A DNA stretch of 64,000 nt from Phaeobacter porticola (GTDB lineage Bacteria > Pseudomonadota > Alphaproteobacteria > Rhodobacterales > Rhodobacteraceae). The notes below the pieces were generated by a model. The model ran no database searches, was not told the DNA's origin, and saw only the letters and a list, made by a program, of their open reading frames with translations. Below, one piece after another: positions 46,933-55,698 of this stretch. Made by a program: the position numbers and the translations under genes. The stretch lies in assembly GCF_001888185.1 (NCBI RefSeq), contig NZ_CP016364.1, positions 992,001 to 1,056,000 of the forward strand, written 5' to 3'. The first letter of the stretch is position 1. The number at the start of each line of letters is the position of its first letter.

Positions 46933-48372
46933 ATGATCCCAGCTGATCTCACCGTTATCCTGCCAGAGATTGTTCTGGCGCTCAGCGCAATGGCGGCGCT
47001 CCTCGGCGCCGTCTACACCGGCAAGGACAAACTGGCCCCGGCGTTGATCTGGCTGATGGCCGGCCTGATGTCGGCGCTGGCGATCTGGATCGGGACAGGC
47101 GCGTCCGGTAGCCGTGAGGCGTTCAACGGTATGTTTGTCGACGACGGGTTCGCTCGTTTTGCCAAGGTTGCCATTCTGCTATCGGCCTCGGCGGTTCTGG
47201 TCATGGGCCAGGATTACATGTCGCGCCGCGGCATGCTGCGGTTTGAATACCCCATCCTCGTTGCGCTCAGCGCGGTGGGCATGATGGTTATGGTCTCTGC
47301 CGGCAACCTGATGTCGCTCTATATGGGTCTCGAGCTGCAGTCGCTGGCGCTTTATGTTGTGGCGTCCCTGCGTCGTGACAGCGTGAAATCGACCGAAGCC
47401 GGCCTGAAGTATTTCGTGCTTGGCGCGCTGTCTTCCGGCTTGCTGCTCTATGGCGCGTCCTTGGTCTACGGCTTTGCTGGAACCACCGACTTTGCAGGTA
47501 TCTACGCCGTTGCCAAGCACGGTGAAGTGTCCATCGGGCTGCTGTTTGGTCTGGTCTTCCTGATCTCTGGCTTGGCGTTCAAGGTATCTGCTGTGCCGTT
47601 CCACATGTGGACCCCGGACGTCTATGAAGGTGCGCCCACGCCAGTTACCGCATTCTTTGCATCTGCGCCGAAGGTTGCCGCCATGGGCCTGTTTGCGCGC
47701 GTGATGCATGATGCCTTTGGCCATGCGGTGCAAGACTGGAGCCAGGTAATTGCACTGCTTTCGCTGCTCTCCATGTTCGTGGGTGCGGTTGCCGCGATTG
47801 GTCAGCGCGATATCAAACGTCTGATGGCCTATTCCTCCATTGCTCATATGGGCTATGCGCTGATGGGTCTTGCAGCAGGTACCGCCTATGGCGTGCAGGC
47901 CTTGTTGGTCTATATGGCGATCTATGTCTCGATGAACATCGGGACCTTTGCCTTCATCCTGATGATGGAGAAAGACGGTAAGCCAATCACCGATATCCGC
48001 GCACTGAACCTCTATTCTCGCCGTGAGCCGGGCAAGGCGCTGGCGGTGCTGATCCTGCTGTTTTCACTGGCAGGCGTGCCGCCGATGCTGGGGTTCTTTG
48101 GCAAGCTATACGTGCTGAACGCGGCCTATCAGGCGGGTTTGGCGTGGCTTGCGGTTGCGGGCGTGATCGCCTCGGTCATCGGGGCCTTCTACTACCTGCG
48201 CATCGTCTATTACATGTACTTTGGTGAAGAGGGCGAGGAGCTGGAAACCAACCGCTCGCCAATCCTCTGGGGTTTCCTGATGGCGTCGGCTGCGGTGATG
48301 CTTCTGGGTATTATCAACATGTTCGGCATCGAGGGTGCAGCAGCATCAGCGGCTGCCACGCTGGTCAACTGA
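46933..48372 (+). CDS. nuoN: NADH-quinone oxidoreductase subunit N
   Basis: A 479-residue third antiporter-like subunit (ND2 homologue). [20 protein letters not shown] near 126-145 holds the conserved Glu, [20 protein letters not shown] follows, then [20 protein letters not shown] near 219-238 and [20 protein letters not shown] near 292-311. Last nuo gene, followed at 22 bases by a strong terminator. Confidence 0.97.
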   Translation: MIPADLTVILPEIVLALSAMAALLGAVYTGKDKLAPALIWLMAGLMSALAIWIGTGASGSREAFNGMFVDDGFARFAKVAILLSASAVLVMGQDYMSRRGMLRFEYPILVALSAVGMMVMVSAGNLMSLYMGLELQSLALYVVASLRRDSVKSTEAGLKYFVLGALSSGLLLYGASLVYGFAGTTDFAGIYAVAKHGEVSIGLLFGLVFLISGLAFKVSAVPFHMWTPDVYEGAPTPVTAFFASAPKVAAMGLFARVMHDAFGHAVQDWSQVIALLSLLSMFVGAVAAIGQRDIKRLMAYSSIAHMGYALMGLAAGTAYGVQALLVYMAIYVSMNIGTFAFILMMEKDGKPITDIRALNLYSRREPGKALAVLILLFSLAGVPPMLGFFGKLYVLNAAYQAGLAWLAVAGVIASVIGAFYYLRIVYYMYFGEEGEELETNRSPILWGFLMASAAVMLLGIINMFGIEGAAASAAATLVN

Positions 48373-48394
48373 CCGCTCTAACACAGAACACACA

Positions 48395-48423
48395 AAGGCC
48401 TGGTCTGCGGACCGGGCCTTTTT
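48395..48423 (+). terminator. Intrinsic terminator of the nuo operon
   Basis: AAGGCCTGGTC (48395-48405) pairs with GACCGGGCCTT (48410-48420), an 11-bp stem with one G-U pair and a TGCG loop, directly followed by a T-run that ends at 48423. It separates nuoN from birA. Since birA follows within 20 bases, some read-through may feed birA-coaX-rnj. Confidence 0.85.
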
Positions 48424-48442
48424 GCCTTGAAGGGACAGGATC

Positions 48443-49192
48443 ATGAGTGAGTGGCCAGAGGGATACGGACGCAGCCTGCTAGAGGAGGTGGACAGCACGC
48501 TGGATGAGGCCGCGCGTCGTGCGCCGACGCTGACAGGTCCGGAATGGATCATGGCCAAGCGCCAGACCAAGGGGCGGGGCCGCAGAGGGCGTGCGTGGAA
48601 AGAGCCCAAGGGGAATTTCGCCGCAACTCTGGTGATGCGGCCGGATGGCGCGCCGGAGCAGGTGGCGCTGCGCAGTTTCGTGGCGTCTCTGGCGCTGCAT
48701 GATGCCTGTGTGGCGCTTTGCGGTGAGACTGCTGGCCTGTCGTTGAAGTGGCCCAATGATGTGTTGCTGAACGGCGGTAAACTGGCAGGGATCCTACTGG
48801 AAAGCGCGGGAGCTGCCGACGGCGTTTCCCATCTGTCGATTGGGATCGGGGTCAATCTGATTGAGACGCCGATGCAGGAATGGCTGGAACCGGGTGCCGT
48901 CTGGCCTGTTTCGCTGCTATCTGAGACCGGCGTCCATGTGACACCCGAGGATTTCCTGACTGAGCTGGCCGCAGCCTACGACCGCTATGAAACCCAATTC
49001 GTCACCTATGGGTTTGAGCCGATCCGTACGGCCTGGTTGGCCCGTGCGGCCCGTCTGGGCGAGGTGATCATGGCGCGCACCTCCAATTCCGAAACCGAGG
49101 GAACGTTCGAGACGGTGGACGCCAGTGGAAACCTCGTCTTAAAAACCGCCAAGGGCCGCGTTAATATCCCGGCGGCGGACATCTTTTTCTAG
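48443..49192 (+). CDS. birA: Biotin--[acetyl-CoA-carboxylase] ligase, monofunctional
   Basis: A 249-residue biotin protein ligase that activates biotin and attaches it to carrier Lys residues (for example in MccA). GRGRRGR at 44-50 is the biotinyl-AMP binding loop; LKWPNDVLLNGGKLAGILLE near 101-120 holds the catalytic Lys. It lacks the N-terminal helix-turn-helix of E. coli BirA, so it cannot act as the repressor. SD AAGGGACAGG precedes the ATG. First of birA-coaX-rnj after the nuo terminator. Confidence 0.94.
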   Translation: MSEWPEGYGRSLLEEVDSTLDEAARRAPTLTGPEWIMAKRQTKGRGRRGRAWKEPKGNFAATLVMRPDGAPEQVALRSFVASLALHDACVALCGETAGLSLKWPNDVLLNGGKLAGILLESAGAADGVSHLSIGIGVNLIETPMQEWLEPGAVWPVSLLSETGVHVTPEDFLTELAAAYDRYETQFVTYGFEPIRTAWLARAARLGEVIMARTSNSETEGTFETVDASGNLVLKTAKGRVNIPAADIFF

Positions 49193-49207
49193 GGAAGGGG
49201 AGCGGCG

Positions 49208-49996
49208 ATGCTTCTGGCGGTGGATTGCGGCAATACCAACACGGTGTTTTCAATCTGGGACGGTGACAGTTTTGTTGGAACCTGGCGCACGGCCAGTGAC
49301 TGGCGGCGCACGGCAGATCAGTATTTTGTCTGGCTCAACACGTTGATGCGACTTGAGGGTATTGAGGCGGATATCACCGATATGATCATCTCGTCTACTG
49401 TGCCGCGGGTGGTGTTTAACCTGCGCGTTCTGGCGGATCGCTACTACAACACCCGTCCCCTCGTGGTGGGCAAGCCGGATTGCCTGTTGCCGGTGTCGGT
49501 GCGGGTGGATCAGGGAACCAATGTTGGACCTGACCGTTTGGTCAATACAGTCTCTGGGTTTGACAAATACGGTGGCAATCTGATCGTGGTCGATTTTGGC
49601 ACAGCAACAACCTTTGATGTGGTCGCCGAGGATGGTGCCTATATCGGCGGGGTCATTGCGCCTGGGGTCAACCTCAGCCTTGAGGCGCTGCATCAGGCCG
49701 CCGCCGCCTTGCCCCATGTGGATATCTCCAAACCGCAGTCCGTCATCGGCACCAATACGGTTGCATGTATGCAGTCAGGTGTGTTCTGGGGGTACGTAGG
49801 ACTGGTGCGTGAAATCTGCGCCCGCATCAAGGCGGAGCGTGACGTACCTATGAAAGTAATCTCGACAGGCGGGCTGGCGCCTTTGTTCCAGCAAACAGCG
49901 GATCTGTTTGACGCATTTGAGGATGATCTCACGATGCATGGGCTACAGATCATACACAAATATAATAAGGATAACGGTCTCGAGGATGAGCACTGA
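49208..49996 (+). CDS. coaX: Type III pantothenate kinase
   Basis: A 262-residue ASKHA-fold kinase for the first step of CoA synthesis. MLLAVDCGNTNTVFSIWD has the N-terminal phosphate loop with Asp6, NVGPDRLVNTV carries the pantothenate-binding Asp-Arg, and VDFGTATTFDVV is the second phosphate loop. Full length. Starts 15 bases after birA and overlaps the RNase J gene by 11 bases. Confidence 0.95.
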   Translation: MLLAVDCGNTNTVFSIWDGDSFVGTWRTASDWRRTADQYFVWLNTLMRLEGIEADITDMIISSTVPRVVFNLRVLADRYYNTRPLVVGKPDCLLPVSVRVDQGTNVGPDRLVNTVSGFDKYGGNLIVVDFGTATTFDVVAEDGAYIGGVIAPGVNLSLEALHQAAAALPHVDISKPQSVIGTNTVACMQSGVFWGYVGLVREICARIKAERDVPMKVISTGGLAPLFQQTADLFDAFEDDLTMHGLQIIHKYNKDNGLEDEH

Positions 49997-51653
49997 ACGT
50001 TTAATCTACCTGCCCCTGGGTGGGGCGGGCGAAATTGGCATGAACGCCTATGTCTACGGCTACGGCAAACCGGGCAAGGAACGCCTGATCCTGGTCGATC
50101 TGGGCGTCACTTTCCCGGATATGGACAGCACCCCCGGCGTCGATCTGATCATGCCCGACATCCGTTGGCTGAAAAAGCGCGCGGATCAGCTGGAAGGGGT
50201 GTTCATCACTCACGCCCATGAGGACCATATCGGTGCGGTTGCGCATCTTTATCGTGATCTGAATGTGCCAATTTATGCCCGTGCCTTTACCGCCAATCTG
50301 GCGCGCCGCAAAATGGACGAAGCGGGTCTGGACAGCGAAGAGGTGAAAACCGTCTCCGCCTGGCCCGAAGTCACCAAATTGGGGCCGTTTACCATCGGCG
50401 TCGCGCCGATCTCCCATTCGATCCCGGAAAGTGGTGGTCTGGTGATCGACACACCTGCCGGCCGCATCGTGCACACCGGCGATTTCAAAACAGACCCGAC
50501 CCCGATTGTGGGCGAGGCGTTTGATCCGGAAATGTGGGCGGATATCGCTAAGGACGGCGTCAAGGCATTGGTTTGCGATTCCACCAATGTTTTCTCACTG
50601 AACCCTGGCCGTTCCGAGGTTGACGTCGGCCCTGAAATTACTCGCCTTGTGGGCGAGGCCGAGGGCATGGTGGTCGCAACGACTTTCGCCTCCAATGTCG
50701 CGCGCGTAAAAACGCTGGCCGAGGCAGGCCAGCGGGCAGGGCGCTCGGTTGTGCTTTTGGGCCGTGCCATGCAGCGCATGATTGAAGCTGCGACAGAGAC
50801 CGGCGTGCTGAAGAATTTCCCGAAGGTTGTCAGCACCGAGGCCGCTCAGGAGCTGCCGCGTGAAAACCTGATGTTGATCGTGACTGGCAGCCAGGGGGAA
50901 CGCCGTGCGGCGTCCGCACAGCTTGCGCGCGGCAAGTACCGTGGCATTGAGGTGAAAGAGGGCGATATGTTCCTGTTCTCCTCCAAGACCATTCCGGGCA
51001 ATGAACGCGGTGTCATTCGCATCATCAACCAATTCTCTGAAAAGGGCGTTGATGTGGTTGATGACAGCTCCGGTCTTTACCATGTCTCGGGCCACGCAAA
51101 CCGCCCCGATCTGGAGCGGATGCATGATATCATCAAGCCGCAGATGCTGATTCCGATGCACGGTGAACACCGCCATCTGCGTCAGCATGCTCGTCTGGGC
51201 GAAGCCAAAGATATCGCCAGCGCGGTTGTGGTCAACGGCATGATGATGGATCTGACCGGAGACCAACCCAAGGTGGTTGATTATGTCGACACCGGTCGTA
51301 CGTATCTGGACGGCTCTGTCAAATATGGCGCGATGGACGGCGTCGTACGGGACCGTATCCGTATGGCCCTGAACGGCCATGTGGTTGTCACGGTTATTCT
51401 GGACGAGCAAGATGAGCCACTGGGTGAACCCTGGTGTGATATCAAGGGTCTGGCTGAAACTGGTCGATCCAATGCCGCACTGGTAGAGGTGATGGAAGAG
51501 GATCTGAACCAGTTCATGATGCGCGCCGGTGCCAAAACGCTGCGTGACGATGATAAGCTGGAAGAGAACCTGCGCCGGGTCGCACGTCAGACCGCACAGA
51601 ATGAGATCGGCAAAAAACCCGAGGTGACCGTGGTGGTCAGCCGGATGCGCTAG
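49986..51653 (+). CDS. rnj: Ribonuclease J
   Basis: A 555-residue metallo-beta-lactamase/beta-CASP ribonuclease with 5'-exo and endo activity on RNA. HAHEDHIGA at 76-84 supplies the zinc ligands His76, His78, Asp80 and His81; later motifs are PISHSIPESGG, VHTGDFKTDPTP, CDSTNVF, and the beta-CASP HVSGHANRPDL and PMHGEHRHLRQH. The ATG at 49986 (MSTERLIYLPLGGAGEIGMN) lies inside the end of coaX and starts at the fold; the frame is open farther upstream but that would sit deep in coaX. Followed by a strong terminator. Confidence 0.95.
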   Translation: MSTERLIYLPLGGAGEIGMNAYVYGYGKPGKERLILVDLGVTFPDMDSTPGVDLIMPDIRWLKKRADQLEGVFITHAHEDHIGAVAHLYRDLNVPIYARAFTANLARRKMDEAGLDSEEVKTVSAWPEVTKLGPFTIGVAPISHSIPESGGLVIDTPAGRIVHTGDFKTDPTPIVGEAFDPEMWADIAKDGVKALVCDSTNVFSLNPGRSEVDVGPEITRLVGEAEGMVVATTFASNVARVKTLAEAGQRAGRSVVLLGRAMQRMIEAATETGVLKNFPKVVSTEAAQELPRENLMLIVTGSQGERRAASAQLARGKYRGIEVKEGDMFLFSSKTIPGNERGVIRIINQFSEKGVDVVDDSSGLYHVSGHANRPDLERMHDIIKPQMLIPMHGEHRHLRQHARLGEAKDIASAVVVNGMMMDLTGDQPKVVDYVDTGRTYLDGSVKYGAMDGVVRDRIRMALNGHVVVTVILDEQDEPLGEPWCDIKGLAETGRSNAALVEVMEEDLNQFMMRAGAKTLRDDDKLEENLRRVARQTAQNEIGKKPEVTVVVSRMR

Positions 51654-51680
51654 AATATTTCAAGCGCCAATTGAGACACA

Positions 51681-51711
51681 AAAAGCCCCGGCCAGATTGG
51701 TCGGGGCTTTT
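51681..51711. terminator. Bidirectional intrinsic terminator
   Basis: AAAAGCCCCGGCC (51681-51693) pairs with GGTCGGGGCTTTT (51699-51711), a 13-bp stem with one G-U pair and a 5-base loop. The A/T ends make a U-tract on both strands. It ends the birA-coaX-rnj unit, and on the other strand the small gene at 51763-51936. Confidence 0.88.
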
Positions 51712-51762
51712 GCGTTCAGTGGGGCCAGGCACCCCTAAGATATCAGAGGCCGGGCTTGGTGG

Positions 51763-51936
51763 TCAGGCGTGACGTGGGCGTGTGACCAGTGCAGCCAGTT
51801 TAGCGGGAAGGGCCGCAATACCACGCCCCAAAGCGCGCAGGAAGCTGGCCATCGCCTCAGCGCGCAGCTCGTGGGCGCGGGCTTCGATGGCGCGAATTTC
51901 GTCAGCGGTCACGTTCGGAAAATCTACGGTGTTCAT
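51763..51936 (-). CDS. Small helical protein, RSP_7527-like
   Basis: A 57-residue protein (MNTVDFPNVTADEIRAIEAR start, then AHELRAEAMASFLRALGRGI) predicted as a helical hairpin with a basic end (TRPRHA). It resembles short Rhodobacterales proteins of the RSP_7527 type, which share the MN-x-P-x-EI-AI-ARAxxLRAE pattern; this is from memory. The ATG at 51936 has GAGG 7 bases upstream, better than in-frame codons farther up. It has its own gap of 236 bases upstream and a terminator downstream. Function unknown. Confidence 0.65.
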   Translation of the reverse strand: MNTVDFPNVTADEIRAIEARAHELRAEAMASFLRALGRGIAALPAKLAALVTRPRHA

Positions 51937-52104
51937 GGCAGGCCTCATATTGATCTGATGCGTCTTGTTGCCCTTCAAGTAGTCGCTGTGCGGATTGGGG
52001 ACATCTGCAAAAATGGGCATTCCCGCCATGCTGCAAGTGCAAAGCTCTGGGGCTTCGGCCAATTTCCTCTATATGGTTGCACCACAAAGAGTTGGCGCGC
52101 CAAG

Positions 52105-52133
52105 AAAAAGGGCCGCCCAGTAAAGGACAGCCC
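52105..52133 (-). terminator. Intrinsic terminator of the DEAD-box helicase gene
   Basis: On the minus strand GGGCTGTCC (52133-52125) pairs with GGGCGGCCC (52118-52110), nine pairs including two G-U, with a 6-base loop, followed by TTTTT (52109-52105) and CTTGG. It lies 39 bases past the helicase stop. Confidence 0.8.
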
Positions 52134-52172
52134 GATGTCTTGTGTGTAAATCAGTAAGATCAGGTCGAGGTC

Positions 52173-53747
52173 TTATCCGGCACGCCGCTCGGCAAAGCTG
52201 AGCGCGATAAAACTGGGCATATGATCGCCCATGCCAACCACATTGCGGTCGTTTCCACGATCATTACCGCCACGCCCGCGACCTGACTTCTGGTTGCTTT
52301 TCTGGCCATGTTTGCCGCCTGCAGATTTACTCTCTGCTGGCTTGCCGCGCGAAGAAGAGGGCCGGTTGTCACTGCGATTTTGGCTCTCTTGATCTGTCTG
52401 CTGTGGCTCGATTTGAGGCGTGTCCTTGACTTCGACCGGGGTGACATCCTCGGTCACTTTAACCTCTGCTGTTGCGGTCTCTGCCTTGGATGAGGCACTG
52501 CTGCGAGAGGAGGAGCGACGTGTCCGCGTCTTGCGCTCAGCTGCCGGGGCCGCATCGTCAGCGTCCTTGCTGCTGGCCTGCGGCTCGGCTTTGACCTTCT
52601 TCAGCGGATTTTCAAGGCGCGGGATCTCGTTCTGGACCAGACGCTCGATATCTTCGAGGTTCTTTTCGTCTTTGGGGACGCAGATCATCATCGCAGTACC
52701 ATCGCGACCCGCACGACCTGTCCGCCCAATCCGGTGCACGTAATCCTCGGCGTGGCTGGGCACGTCGAAATTGAACACATGGCTGACGCTGGGAACGTCA
52801 AGCCCACGCGCGGCAACATCCGAGGCCACAAGAAAGCGTAGCGATCCCTCGCGGAAACCTTCAAGCGTTTTGGTGCGCTGGCTCTGGTCCAGATCACCGT
52901 GAATTGGCGCCGCGTCATAGCCGTATTTCTTCAGCGATTTTGCAACGATATCCACGTCCGTCTTACGGTTGCAGAAGATGATCGCATTTGTGCATTTTTC
53001 GCCTTCCTGATCAATCAGGTGGCGCAGCAACTTGCGCTTTTCGCTGGCTTCGCGATCGCGGCGCGAGGCTTTGAACAGCACAACACCCTGGGTGATGTTT
53101 TCGGAAGTGGTTGCCTGACGGGCCACTTCAACACGCGCCGGTGCAGAAAGGAACGTATTGGTGATCCGTTCGATCTCGGGTGCCATGGTGGCAGAGAAGA
53201 ACAGCGTTTGACGGGTAAAGGGGGTAAGGCCAAAGATCCGCTCGATATCGGGGATGAAGCCCATGTCGAGCATTCGATCCGCTTCATCCACAACCATGAC
53301 CTTGACGTCAGAGAGGATCAGTTTGCCGCGTTCGAAATGATCGAGCAGGCGGCCGGGCGTTGCGATCAGAACGTCCACACCTTTGTCGATCAGCGTGTCC
53401 TGTTCCTTGAACGAAACGCCGCCGATGAGCAGGGCCTTCGTCAGCTTGAGGTGTTTTGTATAGGTGTCGAAATTCTCGGCCACCTGTGCTGCCAGTTCAC
53501 GCGTAGGGCAAAGCACCAGACTGCGCGGCATACGGGCACGGGCGCGACCACGGGCAAGCATGGTGATCATCGGCAAGGTAAAAGATGCCGTCTTGCCGGT
53601 GCCGGTCTGTGCAATACCCAGCACATCGCGCCCTTCAAGAGCCGGGGGAATCGCCCCTGCCTGAATAGGGGTGGGGGATTCGTAACCCGCTTCCTCAATT
53701 GCCTTGAGAACTTTGGGGTTCAGGTTCAGATCTGAAAATTTTGTCAT
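52173..53747 (-). CDS. DEAD-box ATP-dependent RNA helicase, RhlE-like
   Basis: A 524-residue helicase. The two RecA-like domains show the Q motif (SPTPIQAGAIP near 25-35), Walker A AQTGTGKT at 46-53, PTRELAAQV, DEAD in VVDEADRMLD, SAT, and motif VI HRIGRTGRAG. Residues from about 395 are a low-complexity tail rich in Ser, Arg, Lys, Gly and Gln with RGRGGNDRG-type repeats, typical of cold-adapted or ribosome-assembly helicases that bind RNA through the tail. The ATG at 53747 (MTKFSDLNLNPKV) is where RhlE homology begins. Single gene with its own terminator. Confidence 0.93.
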   Translation of the reverse strand: MTKFSDLNLNPKVLKAIEEAGYESPTPIQAGAIPPALEGRDVLGIAQTGTGKTASFTLPMITMLARGRARARMPRSLVLCPTRELAAQVAENFDTYTKHLKLTKALLIGGVSFKEQDTLIDKGVDVLIATPGRLLDHFERGKLILSDVKVMVVDEADRMLDMGFIPDIERIFGLTPFTRQTLFFSATMAPEIERITNTFLSAPARVEVARQATTSENITQGVVLFKASRRDREASEKRKLLRHLIDQEGEKCTNAIIFCNRKTDVDIVAKSLKKYGYDAAPIHGDLDQSQRTKTLEGFREGSLRFLVASDVAARGLDVPSVSHVFNFDVPSHAEDYVHRIGRTGRAGRDGTAMMICVPKDEKNLEDIERLVQNEIPRLENPLKKVKAEPQASSKDADDAAPAAERKTRTRRSSSRSSASSKAETATAEVKVTEDVTPVEVKDTPQIEPQQTDQESQNRSDNRPSSSRGKPAESKSAGGKHGQKSNQKSGRGRGGNDRGNDRNVVGMGDHMPSFIALSFAERRAG

Positions 53748-53908
53748 TTGCGTCCGTTTTTGCGGACACTGACCTGGCCCGCGCGTGTATGTCATAGCCA
53801 GTTCCGCATGGTCTTGCGTGCTGTCTGTACCGGCTTGCGCGGGGAATAGCAAAAACCACTGCAATCGTCAAATGAAGCGACCATCCACGACAGCAAAGGG
53901 GGGAAATA

Positions 53909-53929
53909 AGACAGGGTTATACCCTGTCT
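53909..53929 (-). terminator. Probable terminator overlapping the stop of the glycosyltransferase gene
   Basis: AGACAGGG (53909-53916) and CCCTGTCT (53922-53929) form a perfect 8-bp stem; the 5-base loop holds the TAA stop of the gene ending at 53917. On the minus strand TATTTCC follows. The U-tract is weak, so efficiency is uncertain. Confidence 0.5.
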
Positions 53930-54909
53930 GCGCCCAAATGGTCACCAATTCTCGTAAAATGAGGGAAATGTTTCGCTGTGACACCGGCCAAGTCGAATTC
54001 TCGGACCCGCAGCAATCCCTCTGCCTGTAGCCTGTCGCGTAGCAAAGGTGAGTCGGCACAGACCGTATCAAAGAAAGCGCGCAGCCCAGCCAGGCCGTCT
54101 TTTTCCTCGATCTCGCTCAATACTTCATGCAGGTTGCGCCCGCCGTTAGCGCGTGGGCGGTGGGGTTTCAATGCCGCCCGGTAGGATCCGCGCTCCAGCC
54201 GGTAGCGGTACTGCGCCAGCCAATGCGACCAATCCTGACAATGGCGGTGACAAAGATCGGTGGCTGACAACTCCACGCGGCCCGGATTTTCAATGTCGGC
54301 GAGATAGGCGTTGTGGATGCGCAATTCAAACGGGGCAGGGCCGCAGCGCAGAAATTGTTTGCCCTGGACATGGCTCAGAAAACCGCCACGCAAATCCTGG
54401 CCATAACTAGGATACAAACGCTGAAGCGCACCATCACTGTCTGCGTGCTGTGGAACCGGAGCCTTATAGGCATCCTCGGATCCCGCCAAGGCCTCTAACG
54501 GCCGGACGCGGGCACAGATCGCATCCGTTGGCAGGGCGGCCAGCTGCGCGCCGATCGCCGTTTGGGCCCAAAGGAACTCATCCACGTCCATATGGATCAG
54601 CCAGTCGACCTCCCCATGCGCCTGATTGCGGTAGCAGCGGGTGGCGTTATGGGTTTGCCGGGGTTGATGCTTCTGCGGCCGACCGTGTTTGGCGCGCGCC
54701 CAATAGGATGCGTCGCACAATGTTGGGCGAATTTTAGGATGTGCTTTCAGATGCGGCCATGCCTCTGGGCAAGGTGTGTCCAGATAAAGGTAGAGGCGAT
54801 GCGCGCCGCGCTCCAGATGATGCGCTGCAAAGGCTAGAATTGCAGTGGCTTCCGCCTTAATCGTGGCCACCACACCCCATGTGTCCCGTTTTACGTGACT
54901 GCTGATCAC
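53917..54909 (-). CDS. Glycosyltransferase family 2-like protein
   Basis: A 330-residue protein of the Glyco_tranf_2_4 type. TWGVVATIKAEATAILAFAAHHL near 10-32 is the nucleotide-binding N-terminus; HMDVDEFLW near 106-114 holds the DxD motif for the metal and sugar nucleotide. Proteins of this kind act in cell-surface polysaccharide synthesis; in roseobacters they often sit next to an unknown gene as here. Its ATG overlaps the stop of the preceding 256-residue gene by 4 bases. Donor sugar unknown. Confidence 0.78.
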   Translation of the reverse strand: MISSHVKRDTWGVVATIKAEATAILAFAAHHLERGAHRLYLYLDTPCPEAWPHLKAHPKIRPTLCDASYWARAKHGRPQKHQPRQTHNATRCYRNQAHGEVDWLIHMDVDEFLWAQTAIGAQLAALPTDAICARVRPLEALAGSEDAYKAPVPQHADSDGALQRLYPSYGQDLRGGFLSHVQGKQFLRCGPAPFELRIHNAYLADIENPGRVELSATDLCHRHCQDWSHWLAQYRYRLERGSYRAALKPHRPRANGGRNLHEVLSEIEEKDGLAGLRAFFDTVCADSPLLRDRLQAEGLLRVREFDLAGVTAKHFPHFTRIGDHLGADRV

Positions 54910-55676
54910 AGACGCGGCACCTTGCTTTTGTATCGCTGGACGCGACCAAAGATGCTGCGCGGATCGCTCATCACCATGCGCAACATCTGCACACCAAGCG
55001 GTTGCAGGGCTGAATCCTGTTCGGCGTAGCGCCAGAGCCGTGCCAGCATATGCCGGTCCAGATCCCCATGGGGGAGGTGGTAGGGTTTCATGCCCAAACC
55101 CAGTGCGTCCAGATCTTTGCCCTTGATGCGGGGGAAACCATTGTCGGTAGCGCGCCCTGACAGTCGTCGTTCACTGTCGTGTAGTTTGATCAGATGAAAC
55201 AGCATCTGTAGCCCCTGACCGCCGAGACGCTGTTCTATAGTGTCGCCATGGTCAGCAAAGGTCGCCGCCGCTGATATCAGCCAACGGGTGGAGAGTTCAG
55301 AGGCCAGATTTGCACCCTGCTCGCGCCAAATCCGCAGGAACAGCTGCCGCGCTTCGGCAGGCGGATCCCGGCGGCGCAGGATTGCAATGCAGAGCGCATG
55401 CAGCGCCCAGATCTCGGGAAGGTCTGCGAACTCGTCCCTAAGGGCCTGCCATTTATGGGCGATGTGATGATCCGCAAGATCGCTTAGATCAGTGACGGCA
55501 GCCCCGCCCGAAGGTGGCAGCGGCGCGCAGAGTGTAGAAAAATCCACATCTACAGGCGGCAGCGCTGTCGCAGCCTCAAGAAACGGGGTCTCCTTTTTCT
55601 CAAGCTGTCGCATCAGCTTATAGAACCCGCCTGGATAATTTTCGTTGTCGAGATCCATGGCAGGTTCTGTTGTCAC
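54906..55676 (-). CDS. Conserved-looking hypothetical protein upstream of the glycosyltransferase
   Basis: A 256-residue soluble, mostly helical protein with no signal peptide or membrane helix. A central part (HKWQALRDEFADLPEIWALH and AEARQLFLRIWREQ) looks like TPR-like helices; the C-terminal HLPHGDLDRHMLARLWRYAE is a further helical region. I do not recognise a family. It overlaps the glycosyltransferase by 4 bases and follows prfC by 22 bases, so it may form an operon with both. The start is unsure: GTG at 55676 or ATG at 55658 (MDLDNENYPGG); neither has a good SD. Confidence 0.7.
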   Translation of the reverse strand: MTTEPAMDLDNENYPGGFYKLMRQLEKKETPFLEAATALPPVDVDFSTLCAPLPPSGGAAVTDLSDLADHHIAHKWQALRDEFADLPEIWALHALCIAILRRRDPPAEARQLFLRIWREQGANLASELSTRWLISAAATFADHGDTIEQRLGGQGLQMLFHLIKLHDSERRLSGRATDNGFPRIKGKDLDALGLGMKPYHLPHGDLDRHMLARLWRYAEQDSALQPLGVQMLRMVMSDPRSIFGRVQRYKSKVPRL

Positions 55677-55698
55677 CAGTTGGTCAGGGAAACGGGTC

